DNA of 64,000 bases from Argyresthia goedartella (taxonomy: Eukaryota > Arthropoda > Insecta > Lepidoptera > Argyresthiidae), in contig OX463812.1 of NCBI GenBank assembly GCA_949825045.1, positions 3,146,661 to 3,210,660 of the forward strand. The letters are read 5' to 3'. This document shows, in pieces, positions 11,906 through 22,812 of this stretch (its first letter is position 1; each line of letters starts with the position of its first letter). Under the pieces are notes generated by a model, which was not told the DNA's origin, did no database searches, and saw nothing but the letters and a program-made list of their open reading frames with translations. The position numbers and the translations under genes are program-made.

Positions 11906-12499
11906 TCATAATCATAATTTTTAATTATCAGCAAAGTTATTTTCATGTTTTATCTGTTTCAGATAAGTTATTATTTTAAAGATTATACATCCACACAAAA
12001 ATAATATAAAGCTCAATGGCCATTTAAAAAAAACAATTGCATGAAACTGAGAAAACAACGTCGAGTTATTTGTGTTCTTGACTACATTCCGTTATTCCCA
12101 TTAGAAAATATTATTACCGAAATTTCTGTATAAAAACATAATGCCCTTAATGTGTCCATTTCTGCGTAGTTTTATCAAATTCCTTTCGTTTTTACGTTGG
12201 ATGTCCTGTAAAACTGTCAATTGTCAACAGTTTTCCTGTCAGTCGATAACTCACATATCAGTCGGAACGAAAACAAATAGTAATAATATTTTTTTTGTTT
12301 TATAATCAGAATCAACCAGCCTCAAGTAATACCGTTCTAAAACATGTGAACAAGTCATGCCACAAGGGGTGTTACTTAAAAAATAATAGATACCTATAAC
12401 TCAAAATATTCAAATTAGTTTAAGAGGGTTAGGATATAAAGATAGTACTTATCTTTATAGTATCGCCTATTGTGCTTATGTTTAACAATTTATTCAATA
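11906..12499. other. No gene recognised
   Basis: AT-rich intron sequence without recognisable motifs. Confidence 0.5.
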
Positions 12500-12502
12500 C
12501 TC

Positions 12503-12700
12503 CGTTAAGCGTAACGCTGCGGTTGTCGTTTTGCCTACCATATGAGAATGCCCGAGTTCGATACCCGGCTAGGGATAAAAAAAACACCTGGTCCTGTATT
12601 TTTATATGTGTGTCACGTCGCTGTTTCTGGTTCCCACGACACAGTGTGGGGCTAGGAGCAATGTATGTGCCTGTATGAGAATGTTTACGTTTATGTAAAT
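12503..12700 (+). mobile_element. SINE-A (tRNA-derived) copy
   Basis: A tRNA-like head with a box-B-like GAGTTCGATACCC is followed by the family body CGCTGTTTCTGGTTCCCACG, ACACAGTGTGGGGC and AGCAATGTATGTGCCTG. Related copies are at 37595, 43216 and 50118. The acceptor stem and the rest of the cloverleaf do not pair, so it is not a tRNA gene. Confidence 0.75.
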
Positions 12701-13100
12701 GTTTATGTTTCTCCGTTGCTGAGTAGAAATCCAGCACAACAACGAAAAGAAGCTAGCTACAGTGCTTCTTCTGATGCAACAACACCTATACAGAACAGAA
12801 ACGCTCCGTGAGTTTGATGAAATGGCCTCCCATCTCAGCCAGTTCAGTCTGGCAGCAATTAAACATAAGAGCTATTGTTAGTAGTACAATATATACAGAG
12901 TGTGATGAATGTCAAAGGAAATATTCTGAGAGCACTGGAGAAATTACATAATATGAAACGATAATTCATTCATAACTTTCATGACAAGTCAATTTAATAT
13001 ACAGTATAATTACATTTTGAGTTTACAAAAAGTATCTGTAAATAATTAAATTCAATTCAAATAATAAATATTACAATTGCAATAAAATAATATAATAGTA
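12701..13100. other. No gene recognised
   Basis: AT-rich. The sequence just before 13101 is A/T repeat similar to the flank of the other H1 copies. Confidence 0.5.
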
Positions 13101-13556
13101 GTTTATGTGACTGCTACGTAATGGAAGGCATTAATACTCGAGAGTGGGTTTATGAAACGAGCCGAAGGCGAGTTTCATAATAATATCACTCGAGAGTGTT
13201 AATGCATAATTATTTGCAGTTACATACACTAGTTTATCTACACACATATCATAAGCTCCCTTTGATGTGTTCAGGAACCGCATGTTTGAGCGGCATTGTG
13301 GGCATTGATCATTGCTTTGCAGTTGTTTAGCTTGTTCAGTAGTACCAACTTCACAGACAAACTAGGGGCGGCACGCAGGCGGGCGTCGGCGTTCGAAATT
13401 TAAATGTCACAATTTGACAAATTTTTGTACATTATGGTCATAATGTACAAATTTTCAGATAAGAGATGAGTTTTTACCAAATAATTTTACATTATGCTGG
13501 TCCTAACCTTGCGGTTTTTAGACGCAGTTAAGAGGGTTTATGATACGTGTGTAGAA
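13101..13556 (+). repeat. Palindromic repeat family H1, copy 2
   Basis: Carries the full set of parts: the outer hairpin (about 13127-13209, loop GAGCCGAAGGCGA), inverted repeats (13221 on and 13530-13552) and the inner palindrome. Here the inner arms read TTTTTGTACATTATG / CATAATGTACAAA, different from copy 1 but still complementary. Confidence 0.85.
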
Positions 13557-14390
13557 AATAAAATAATATCAATAAAATTGATTTTAATAGAAAGTCAAAG
13601 TTAATGATAACCGATAATAGTGATAAAAACAACAAAATAATGTGAATGGACTAAAATTATACGCTAGGCATAAGAAAATTGATTGCCCGACAAGCCAGCG
13701 TTTCAGTCTGAAGTTAAAGATTTGCGTGCTGGGAGCGCGCGTGCTGGGAGCAAAAATGATGTCGTCCGGCAGACGGAGACGGTTATAGTAGACTGACGGG
13801 CCCGCGATGTGGGTGAGCCTGGCGGTTTTCTCCAGCGTGTGGGGCGGAATAACGAGCTACCCCACGGCGGCGATCTGTTTGTTGAATCCGTGGGTGTCCC
13901 CCTGCGTTTTAAGGCCCAGTTCTAGCTGTTGAGGTGAGGGGCGCCGCATTCGCCTTCGTCTTCTGGCGGGGTAGCGGAACTGGCGAGGTAGCGGGCGGCT
14001 CGGAATAGAATCGGGCCGCCCGGATACTTAAAAAATTAGGTGTTTTTTCGAATTTACTGAAAAACGGAAATAAGCTTATTGATAAAATTTAAGGATTAAT
14101 ACGGAGCTCTTAAAGAGAAAAATAGTATTTAAACGTTTACCGACGCTACAGGGAAGCGAGAACGAAGATTAAAATCCCTAGCTAGGTTAGATAATATTTT
14201 GTGTGTGTTTTTATAATAAATTATGTATCTCTGGTTGTAAAGTATTTATAGATATGGGTTTTTGTTAAACTGAAATAAAAACTAGTATTATTATTATTAA
14301 ACTAGATTATCTCTTTGTGAATAACATATATATTTTTGAGACCTATGAATTTATTGTTTTTTTTTTGCCAAAGCTCTCTTCAGTGGTGAT
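13557..14390. other. GC-rich block 13690-14020 in AT-rich sequence, not identified
   Basis: The block has a composition unlike its surroundings, with GGGCCCGCG, GTGTGGGGCGG and GGGCGGCTCGG, but no open frame or motif. It is followed by AT-rich sequence containing short TTA/TTATTA runs at 14285-14300, which could be a LINE tail. It might be a decayed LINE ORF; this is not proven. Confidence 0.35.
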
Positions 14391-14398
14391 CTTGGGCC

Positions 14399-15400
14399 TT
14401 AAATGATCACAAATTTTCGCGCACGTATATCGCTATCTGGTAGATCACTATGAAGGGGAGCGTCATGATCCCAAGTGCCTTGAAGTGTGGTCGAGCTGCG
14501 GCGTCCCATGCGACTAGCGCTATTACTCTTACGGCTCGTTTTTGCATTTTGAAGGCGCGTTCCCAGTCGGCAGCGCGTTCCCACAGCTCGGCGCCGTATT
14601 AAAGTAGAGAGTGCACGGTGGCAAAATAGCACGAGCGCATGAGGTCCTTGTGTACGGTCCTTGCCAATCGGCTGAGCGCTAAGCAGGCGCCACCAAGTCT
14701 TCCACACAACTTTTTGATGTGGTGTTTCCAGGTATTCCTCTGTTCAGCTCGAAGGCCAAAAATGTGGTGGTTTGCACCTGCTCGATCGCAGTTCCCTCTA
14801 CTCTGGTCGTTTTTGCCCTGGGAGGACAACCTCCGAGGTAAAATTGGAGGAATTGCGTCATTCGCAGATTCAGGACCAGTCTGTTTTCCCTGAACCAGCT
14901 GGACAGAGAATTTGCGGTTTCGTTCAATCGTTACTCCAGAAGATCGCTATTACGCTCGCTCACCACCATCGCGGCGTCGTCCGCGTACATGAGTACCTCT
15001 GCGGAGTCGACGGCTTGTGGGAGGTCGTAAAGGAGCAACGAGAAAGATGAGCTCTGGGCTACACCCATCGTGGTGGCAATAGGGTCAGACATGGCCCCAC
15101 TACTACCGCTGACTATAACCTGCGAACTACCTTTCATGAAGTCGGTGATCAGGGACTGAGCGGGACCGGCTATACCAAAGTGTCTTAGCTTCGCAGAGAT
15201 CCGCAACATCAAATGCTTTGGATAAGTCACAGAACTGCACCGCAAATTGAAGTTTCCGCTCCCGAGCAATCACAATGCGGCGCACTACTCGATAGGCGTA
15301 CTGTTGGTCAGAAAGCGCATTCGTTGACATTAGGTGCTCAATCAGACGCGTACTGAACCTTTTCGAATACTTTAATGTCAATGTCTTCTCTCTCCCTTAC
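14399..15400 (-). pseudogene. Decayed LINE reverse transcriptase
   Basis: Four overlapping open pieces on the minus strand, in three frames, rebuild the order of a non-LTR RT. In order they are LSDQQYAYR (15381-15127), DLSKAFDVA, then a degenerate GVAQSSSFSLLLYDLP and the catalytic-type MYADDAAMV (15269-14931). These are followed by SSWFRENRLVLNL, then RSCYFATVHSLLYYGAELW and MQKRAVRVI near 14600-14530. The usual GVPQGS motif is changed to GVAQSS. Frameshifts separate the pieces, so it is a dead copy. It differs in sequence from the L1a family. Confidence 0.8.
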
Positions 15401-15639
15401 CTTTTATTTTGCGAGGATAGCCTAGCTAGCAATTAAAAAAAATGAGTCTCTGATTTTAATGTATTTTAATTAAAAATAACAAACGAATATTAATTAATTT
15501 TGCAAAAAACTAGGCCTGGACCCTTAAATACACTGAATAAATAATAACAATCCCCACTTACATAGCTATATTTAGCCAAACAATGGAACTATACAATAAA
15601 TTAGATAACGACATGGAAAAGATTGCATCCACTTTCAAC
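15401..15639. other. No gene recognised
   Basis: AT-rich spacer between two LINE relics of opposite orientation. Confidence 0.45.
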
Positions 15640-16210
15640 ACCAGGATCAGGAATCTGATGGAATGGGTGTAAAAATTGGCGTTCCACAAGGTTCCATATT
15701 AAAACCATCTTATTCCTGGTATATTATCGTTCTGCCTTTTATGGTGGAGAAATTGACTGAGATAGTATTTTTTACTGATGATACTTCACTGGTCTTCAAA
15801 ATTTAAAGACAAAAAGGACACTTTAATGACGTTTTGTCTCTAACTTTGAATTAGTTCACAGTTAATAACTTATTGTTAAACGCTGGTGGGTAAAACAAAG
15901 TTTATCAGATTCTCACTGCCAAATATCAGTCATGTTGCGACCACTTTAGAGTTTCAGCAACACGTTGACGTTAACGTTTTATTCATTCTAATGAATAAAT
16001 TATACGAAGTTTCTTGAAAAAACCATTGATATCAAGTTGCAGTGGGGATCTCACATAGATCTGCAGCATACGCTGTTAGGAACATCAGACAAAACACGGA
16101 TGTGGCTACATACAGGCTAGTCTATTTTAGTTACTTTCATATTATAATGTCCTATGGTAACTTGTTGTGGGGGAAAGCAGAGAATATTTAAACATTTTTT
16201 ATATCACAGA
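15640..16210 (+). pseudogene. Decayed LINE family L1a copy, RT palm and thumb
   Basis: Broken reading frames give GVKIGVPQGSIL (15657 on), then FMVEKLTEIVFFTDDTSLVF. Next come FTVNNLLLNAG, SYGNLLWG and ISQKIVI. All align with the ORF at 31522-30374 on the other strand. The catalytic FADD has become FTDD, and several stops and deletions are present (about 15690, 15806, 15855). Confidence 0.8.
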
Positions 16211-16587
16211 AAATAGTTATTTGACTAATTTATAAATTAAGACTCCTTAAGATAAAATTTTAAAGAAATAGTCATGCTTACGTAGCTAGTCAATAGACAA
16301 TATCGATGTATTTTTTTCTATTCTATTCACTTTTTACATCCTCTCTTAGAAAACAATAAAAATACTGTCATAAAAAATCATTTTAACTACTAAAATCATA
16401 TTTAAAATCACAAAATTAATTTTGCGGCTAAAACACCGCTATTTGTCGCGGCGGCGGTGGATGACGTCACTTGCCACGCCACCCGCCACACTTCATGTTT
16501 TTTGTTTTCTACCGGTGCCGATTAGTTATCCAAATAGTTTTATTTTGGTGAGACATTGGAAGAAGCTATAAATCTTTTTTATAGGTT
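16211..16587. other. No gene recognised
   Basis: Includes a GC-rich patch at 16438-16500 (GTCGCGGCGGCGG, CGCCACCCGCC), which may be the 5' part of the DNA-transposon fragment that follows. Confidence 0.35.
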
Positions 16588-16755
16588 CATGATTGCATCG
16601 TGCCAAAGTGCTATAAAACGATTAAAAGTGCACCAGATAAAATGTTTTTTCAAGTTCCAAGAGTTCACAAAATACGGACAAAAAATGTGTATAACCTAAG
16701 CAAAAACATGCAGTTGTATCAAATCGAAAGTTTTGTTGTGCAAACTAGGTTTTAA
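16588..16755 (+). pseudogene. THAP-type zinc-finger fragment
   Basis: The frame from 16591 reads DCIVPKCYKTIKSAPDKMFF then QVPRVHKIR before drifting off and stopping at 16753-16755. C-x-V-P-x-C followed by S-x-P-D-K-x-F-F-x-V-P is the start of the THAP DNA-binding domain (C2CH) found in P-element-like transposases and in host THAP proteins. The later Trp and C-x2-H are not visible. It is probably a relic of a THAP transposon. Confidence 0.45.
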
Positions 16756-16784
16756 GCCGGTAGCAAAGTTTGTAATAATAATAA

Positions 16785-17032
16785 ATATTAGAGGACAATC
16801 TTTACACAAATCGAACTAGGCAAATATAAAGCTCAACAAGGCTTATGTTATGGATACTAGATGACGGTATAATTAATAGAGATAAATACTTATGAAAAGA
16901 CATAGAAAACATCCAAGACTAAGAAACAAATATTCATTCTCATCATACAAATATAGGCCCTTACCGGGATTCGAACCCAGGATCGTCAGCTTCTCAGGCA
17001 GGATCACTACCCGCTAGGCTGAACTAGCCGTC
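16785..17032 (-). mobile_element. SINE-C (tRNA-derived) copy
   Basis: On the minus strand the head carries a box A-like TAGCCTAGCGGGTAG and box B-like GGGTTCGAATCCC (reverse of 16966-16980). The body ends in TTGTCCTCTAATATTTATTA. Related copies are at 40290-40545 and 11725-11905. Confidence 0.8.
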
Positions 17033-17097
17033 AATTTAATTTTAATTTTATTTATTTATTAATAGTTAATATTGTTATATTTGTATTAGTTAAACAC

Positions 17098-17265
17098 AAC
17101 CAATTTTTTAAAAAGATCTAAAAATCAATCTGTGGGATTTCTTCGCCCTCCTTCTCCCACAGTAGAAAAGAGGCAAAAAATTACTACTGAGTGCTAAGTG
17201 TATGTAAATATCTACAGTTATAATGAAATTTGAACTTTGAACTTTGATTATGAAATATTGACAGT
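17098..17265 (+). mobile_element. LINE family L1a 3' end, short copy
   Basis: Contains the family's 3' hairpin (CTGTGGGA at 17140 against TCCCACAG at 17154-17161), then GTAAATATCTACAGT and a tail of AACTTTG units at 17233-17248. Confidence 0.75.
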
Positions 17266-18559
17266 AATAAAGACATTTTGACCTTTGGATTTTACTTAAT
17301 GTCGGTTATACTTATAATTATTAATCACCTAAATCTTTGCTCCATGATTCGAAACCACAACCCGCATCTCCTGCGTGTCTAGTCTAGACCATAGACGGTC
17401 GGGTGTCCGTTCAATTTGCAAATAGCTCCAACGAGAGTGGAGAAAGATGTACCAAGAAATTGGCTTGTCATGGAATAGAAATGGTAAACTGTATGTTCCC
17501 AGTGTAGCCAAGCTTCTCTAGAATATTTTATTTACGACCTCCCTATTGCTAGAGTGTATATTTAGTAAGATTTTTGAAAAAATATTGTTCGAATTAGCCA
17601 AAATTCATTTCACCATTTTATTATAAAAATATGTTATATACCGCTGCGGGGGGTAACAGGATGAGATGATGATAATGATGAGCTTGGCGTATGGGCTACA
17701 GTGCTTCGCAAGAAAAGACACTTTGTTTTATTTTGGTAAGTCCATTTCAACTGCATTCTATTAATAAGACACAAAAATAATTAAAATAAAAACAATAATC
17801 TGCATGATGCTTCGTCAAAAAACAAAATGTCATAATTAAAAATTAAAATGTGAAAATCACCCCAAGACATCTCCCTGCCAAAGATTCCAAAGAAACTGGC
17901 ATCTTTACCCCGCAGCACAACCAAGTAAACCCTCTGCATGAGCAATTCCCTGGAGTGGTGGTCATACCCTCGATTGAAACTATGTTTCATTCACATATTT
18001 ATGCACCTGCTAAGTATTGCATTTGCATTTATAAACCATAAAGTGCTTTTTCCGAGTAATGCAAGGTAAGCTGCAATGCTGCGAAACTTTACCAATAAAA
18101 CACTTGTACTTTTATAAATGATAAGATTGTTCTCTAGAAAAAAAGTCAATGGCTCTGAAATATTTCTACGACTTAAGTCATAGTTTAAGTGCTTTTAAAC
18201 AACTCAGCTATTAATCAAAGTTTTAAGCGAGTTTGCGAAAAGCTCATTTGTTTGCTTCTGATCTACGAGTAATACATAACGTAGAGATATTTATTACAAC
18301 AAAACTATTTGGAGTCATTTGAAGTCTATTGAAGTTCATTATGGTTTCGAAAATAGTTGAATAACCAAATTGTATCTCTAGGTGATATGTCTCGGTTGCC
18401 AGATGATTTTCAGAAAACATGTTGGCAGATACAGTGTTTATGTGCCAATTTAGCCCTACTGCGAGACCACGCCCTGCCCTGCCTCACCACGAAACGTGCG
18501 TGTGCACCCCCGACCGAAACCCCAGCGACCAGAGCAGTCTCAAAGTCACGGCTTGTAGT
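17266..18559. other. No gene recognised
   Basis: AT-rich intron. Positions 17340-17400 have a weak tRNA-like (SINE-D-like) minus-strand match around ACCCGCATCTCCTGCGTG. Open frames at 17781-18041 lack domains and overlap on both strands. Confidence 0.4.
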
Positions 18560-18850
18560 AACACCACAGTAACACCTAATGATAACTACATGTTCAAATC
18601 AAATCAAATGTCTTTATTACTGTAGATATTTACATATACTTAGCAAACGTCATTTTTTGCATTTCTGGGACCACTGTGGGAGAAGAAGGGCGCAGAAACT
18701 CCCACAGATAGATTTTTAGATCTCTTTTAAAAATTTCATGGGGAGCAGGAACACCTAACGATAACTACTCACCCCATGGCTAGTAGTAACACCTAACTTT
18801 AACTACTTACCACATGCCTAGTAGTAACACCTAAGTATAACTTATTTTTG
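18560..18850. repeat. Minisatellite-like units interrupted by an L1a tail
   Basis: The phrase TAGTAACACCTAAC...TAACTACT recurs at about 18560, 18750, 18785 and 18822. Between the first and second unit (18594-18738) lies a minus-strand L1a 3' end with its CTGTGGGAG / CTCCCACAG hairpin and TTTGATTTGA tail. Confidence 0.65.
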
Positions 18851-18859
18851 TCGTCAGCA

Positions 18860-19640
18860 TACTAACTACATGAGATGATTCCCGCTCAATGCAGCAAAGC
18901 AGGGAGGTCTGGTCTGATTCCTGGGCATGAGTGATTCCATTTTTTCCTCTCCAACAAAAAAAAATATATAGTAATTTTTTTTTTGTCGGAGAGGAAGAAA
19001 TGAATATATATCGCCCGAATCTTACAGCTGGAAAGCCTCCAGTACCTAACAATAAGTACTTATACACACACAGGGGTTGATTTTAGTCCGAATACTGCAC
19101 AAGCTGATGCCCGCTCAATGAGTAGGGACTCGGACAAAGCAGGGAGGTCTGAATCCTGGGCAAGAGTAATTCCATTTTTTTCCCTCCAAATAAAAGAAGA
19201 AAATATTGTGAAAATAAAGTGAATAGTCTCTAGTTGGTTAACGCTTTGACCTTGGCCTACTGCCCCCAAATTGGCCCCAAGGTACGCCTGACGACGAGAG
19301 TTCCTCTCCAAATCGGCCCCAGATCGTGCTCCAAATTGGCCTCACGGTACGCCTGGCTGACAAGGAATACATATACACACAAAAAATTGCAGAACACCGT
19401 CTGTCCAAATCTGTGTCCAAAGCCGACAAGGAGGACGCACTAAAACTTAACGAACACTGCTGACCCAAATTAGTCCTACGGTACGCCTGACCGACGAAAG
19501 AATCACCAGTACACTAAAACTTACCGAAACCTCATACTGGAATCGGTCTCACGGTTTACCTGAACGAATAGGCAGCTACACGAAAACTAACCGAATAACT
19601 CCTGTCCGCACAAGAACCTACCGGTGCGCCTGGCCAAATA
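18860..19640. repeat. Imperfect direct repeats of unknown origin
   Basis: A roughly 90-bp block at 18868-18955 (GCCCGCTCAATG-like, then AGCAGGGAGGTCTG, then GATTCCATTTTTTCC) recurs at 19103-19192. Further on, GGTACGCCTG preceded by AAATTGG-like text recurs at about 19265, 19330 and 19470. It may be the remains of an LTR or satellite. No protein signal was found. Confidence 0.5.
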
Positions 19641-20329
19641 GGAGTTACAGTGAAATTACCATGCGCAAGGTCACGTTACTAAAGTTCCCTGTGGTGTACG
19701 AATCAGTGTCGTTAGTCGCGTCTGACGAGTGTTCTGACTCTGATAGAATCGCGATGTGAAATAACGTGATAAAGTAATAATGATAGATAATCCTTACATA
19801 CCGTTGTTTCATTAGGTAAATCATAAGATTGTGTTAGTTAAGCGTTAAGAAATAAAACCCCAGTTACGTTGATTAAAGAAGTGTTTTACCCTGAATGATC
19901 TTTAGATAAGATAGTTAAATAGATCCCTCATTGAGAATTAGCAAGGCTTATTGACAAAGGCAAAGGTCTAGTTAGACGGGACAACCGCGCTGAAATATTC
20001 TGAAGGGTGTCCCCGTCTCGATAGTAATTATCAAAGTCATCTGACTCAAGAGGCATCCAGGACCGTTATGTACGTTTTAACCATGTCTGAATTAATAAAA
20101 TAATGATTCTATTTACCTGATTTGATACTGAGACCGTTGCTGGAGGCAACATAAACGAGAGTAACTAAACTAGTTAGGGAAGTAACATTAGTTTGAAATT
20201 TGTTAATTGGCATTCTTCGTTTAGAGAGCGTGTCTCTAAACGCAAACAAGTTTTTGTTTGTGTCAGCTTCTGAATCGATCCTACTAACTGCTCGAGGCGC
20301 GACTTCCCAACGCGGTCATAAGCTATTCG
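19641..20329. other. No gene recognised
   Basis: Mixed sequence. Nothing shared with known elements in this window. Confidence 0.45.
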
Positions 20330-21195
20330 TCCATCATTGAGCGAGCGAACGAAGCGTCTCCGTTTCAGGATTGGGCAAAAATGCTTTCGTATGTCTGTTT
20401 GTCCAGTTGTTCTCCTCTACAGGTCGCATTTCTCAACCGATTCTCGTAAAATTTAGTAAACAAGTTGGATAATTAAAGGTAACAAATATCATCATCACCA
20501 AAATATTTTTTTCATACCCAAAATGGATAAATGAACACCAAAAGTTGAAAAAAATATCAGGGCAAAATACTGCGGTAGCTTAGGTGAAGGGTAAAGGGGG
20601 TGAGCGAAGAGAAGCCCCCTTTATCCTTCGTGTTAGGTCGAACATGTAAGAACAACAAAAAATACTTAAAACCTAAACTTAAGTACACAAAACATAAAAA
20701 TAAGTTTGGTGATCATTTATCCAAACACAATTTGGCGGACATTTATCCATTCTGGCAGTCATTTCGAATTTATTGGTAGTAAAATAGGTGCGTTTGTGGT
20801 AATCGTTTAAACATAAGCCATAATTAAATATATTTTTTTGGCGAATCCATTTTTGGATTTTTCTCAAAATGGCGGAGATATGTGGTTTGAAAATGTAAAA
20901 ATACCGCTAGAGCCCAAACGGCTTGACGGATTTTTACAAATGACATGTCGTTGGATTCGTGGTGACCGTGAGAGTGACGCAGACTATATCATTTGTGGAA
21001 AATTGCAAAATGTAGCTTAAAAAGTTATTGGTGCGGCTATTTCAATACTCCATGTACGTAACCAGGTATATAGTATTGATTTTATTTGTAATTAATGTGT
21101 TTTATAATTTCAATGTGCTACTCTGCTGTTGATGTCCCAAATAAACTTTTGGTACCGTAACCAGGTATATTCATAAGTTTGTATGTGTTATTGAA
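20330..21195 (+). repeat. Repeat H4 with a nested H3 palindromic cassette
   Basis: Positions 20330-20490 and 20843-21195 together match 53868-54262, including TGCTTTCGTATGTC, TCTCAACCGATTCTCGTA, TTGGTGCGGCTA and CATGTACGTAACCAGG. The intervening 20493-20842 is a separate cassette (family H3) with TGGTGATCATTTA-type arms and a central 14-bp hairpin at 20587-20628 with loop TGAGCGAAGAGAAG. The order shows that H3 landed inside H4. Confidence 0.75.
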
Positions 21196-21287
21196 AGAAA
21201 ATGCAGTCGGGTTATTTGTTGTTACCCCTAGATGGCGTTAGTTGTAGTCTGTCTCGCGCTATCGTTTGGTTTTCATCTCAGTATATA

Positions 21288-22463
21288 CACAGTCAGGTCA
21301 TAAGTTCTGTCACACAATAAAAACTTTTGAATTTAGAACGCTGGCCACAAAAAAGTTTATTGACTTCGAATTTCAAATTTTTCATGAAAAAAAAAATGTG
21401 TACTTTTTAGAATTTTCCTCATTTTTAAATATGGAGTGGACACTTAAAGAAGACCGTGACGCAGTTATTGCGTTGCATCGTTGCGGTTACGCGCCAATTC
21501 AGATTTTCGACTTACTGAAAAATTTGAATGTAAACAAAGATTCGTTTATCGTACCATAAAACGATACAATGAAGACTCTAGTGTAGATGACAGGTCAAGA
21601 AGTGGTCGCCCTCGCTCTGTTAGGACTCCAGCAGTGATAAAAGCTGTGAAGGCGCGAATTCAAAGAAATCTGATGAGACTGAAGAGATGCCGCGCTTTGT
21701 TGAAGCGGTACGCGGGAACAAAGCATCGGGAAATTCTTTTTTCGGATGAAAAAATTTTCATCGTGGAAGAGAGCTACAACAAACAAAATGATAAGGTGTA
21801 CGCACACAGCAGTGAAGAAGCGAGCAACCACCGTATTCCGCGTGTCCAACGAGATCATTTTCCATCCTCGCTCATGGTTTGGTTGGGAGTCTCTTATTGG
21901 GGCTTAACTGAGGTACATTTTTGTGAGAACTGCGTAAAAACGAATGCAGTTGTGTATCAAAATACAGTCCTCAAGAACCTTGTGGAACCTGTTTCTCATA
22001 CCATGTTTAATAACAGGCACTGGGTATTCCAACAAGTTTCTGCGCCAGCTCATAGAGCGAAAAGCACACAAGACTGGCTGGCGGCGCGTGAAATCGACTT
22101 CATCCGGCACGAAGATTGGCCCTCCTCCAGTCCAGATTTGAGTCCGTTAGATTACAAGATATGGCAACACTTGGAGGAAAAGGCCTGCTCAAAGCCTCAT
22201 CCTGATTTGGAGTCACTCAAGGCATCCTTGATTAAGGCAGCCGCCGATATTGACATGGACCTCGTTCGTGCTGCGATAGACGACTGGCCGCGCAGAATAA
22301 AGGCCTGTATTCAAATTCGCGGGGGTCATTTTTAATAAACTTTATTACCATAGGAATCTATGTTTTATTAAGTTTATTTTGCTATATAAATGTTTACATA
22401 AATAATAAACATGTATAAATTATTTCATATTGCACAAGTGACAGAACTTATGACTTGACTATG
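21288..22463 (+). mobile_element. maT-type mariner transposon, dead copy
   Basis: A 1,176-bp element bounded by matching 26-bp terminal inverted repeats. The left end starts CACAGTCAGGTCATAAG, the right end reads CATAGTCAAGTCATAAG on the other strand, and each is flanked by TA. The interior holds one transposase gene, annotated separately. The ends look intact, so they might in principle be recognised by a transposase made elsewhere; that is inference. Confidence 0.9.
21431..22335 (+). pseudogene. maT (DD37D) mariner transposase, broken
   Basis: The protein starts MEWTLKEDRDAVIALHRCGY at 21431 and shifts frame at about 21500-21545 into a 284-residue frame ending at 22335. Visible parts are the helix-turn-helix, the GRPRSVRTP linker and the first catalytic Asp in ILFSDEKIF. 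The second catalytic site reads FQQVSAPAH, where the family has Asp before SAPAH. The third is Asp in SPDLSPLDY. There are 37 residues between the second and third sites, which defines the maT group. Between ARIQRNL and MRLKRCRALLKRYAG the family normally has about 50 more residues, so there is also an in-frame deletion. The frameshift, the D-to-V change and the deletion make it non-functional. Confidence 0.88.
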
Positions 22464-22479
22464 TATTTCCAACATGTAA

Positions 22480-22512
<33 letters not shown>

Positions 22513-22812
22513 TTATTTATTCATAAAATCTTACAGTTCAAAGGTGTATATAACAAGAACATAAATTACAGATAGGCTACATTATTTTCATACAGCAGAC
22601 CAACAACCAAGCTAAGCATTAAAAATGCCTGTGTTATGATTACTAGCTGCTCACATTAACACCGTTAGAGTCTAAACAAAAGTTACAAATTATGTCATGT
22701 ATGAGAGCATAATATTATGAAATGTGTCCCTCCCTGGGTCGCCGGTGAAAATGCGTGTGAGTGTTGTTTTTGTTTTGTGTGTATTCAGCCATTTAAAATG
22801 TATGTGCGGATT

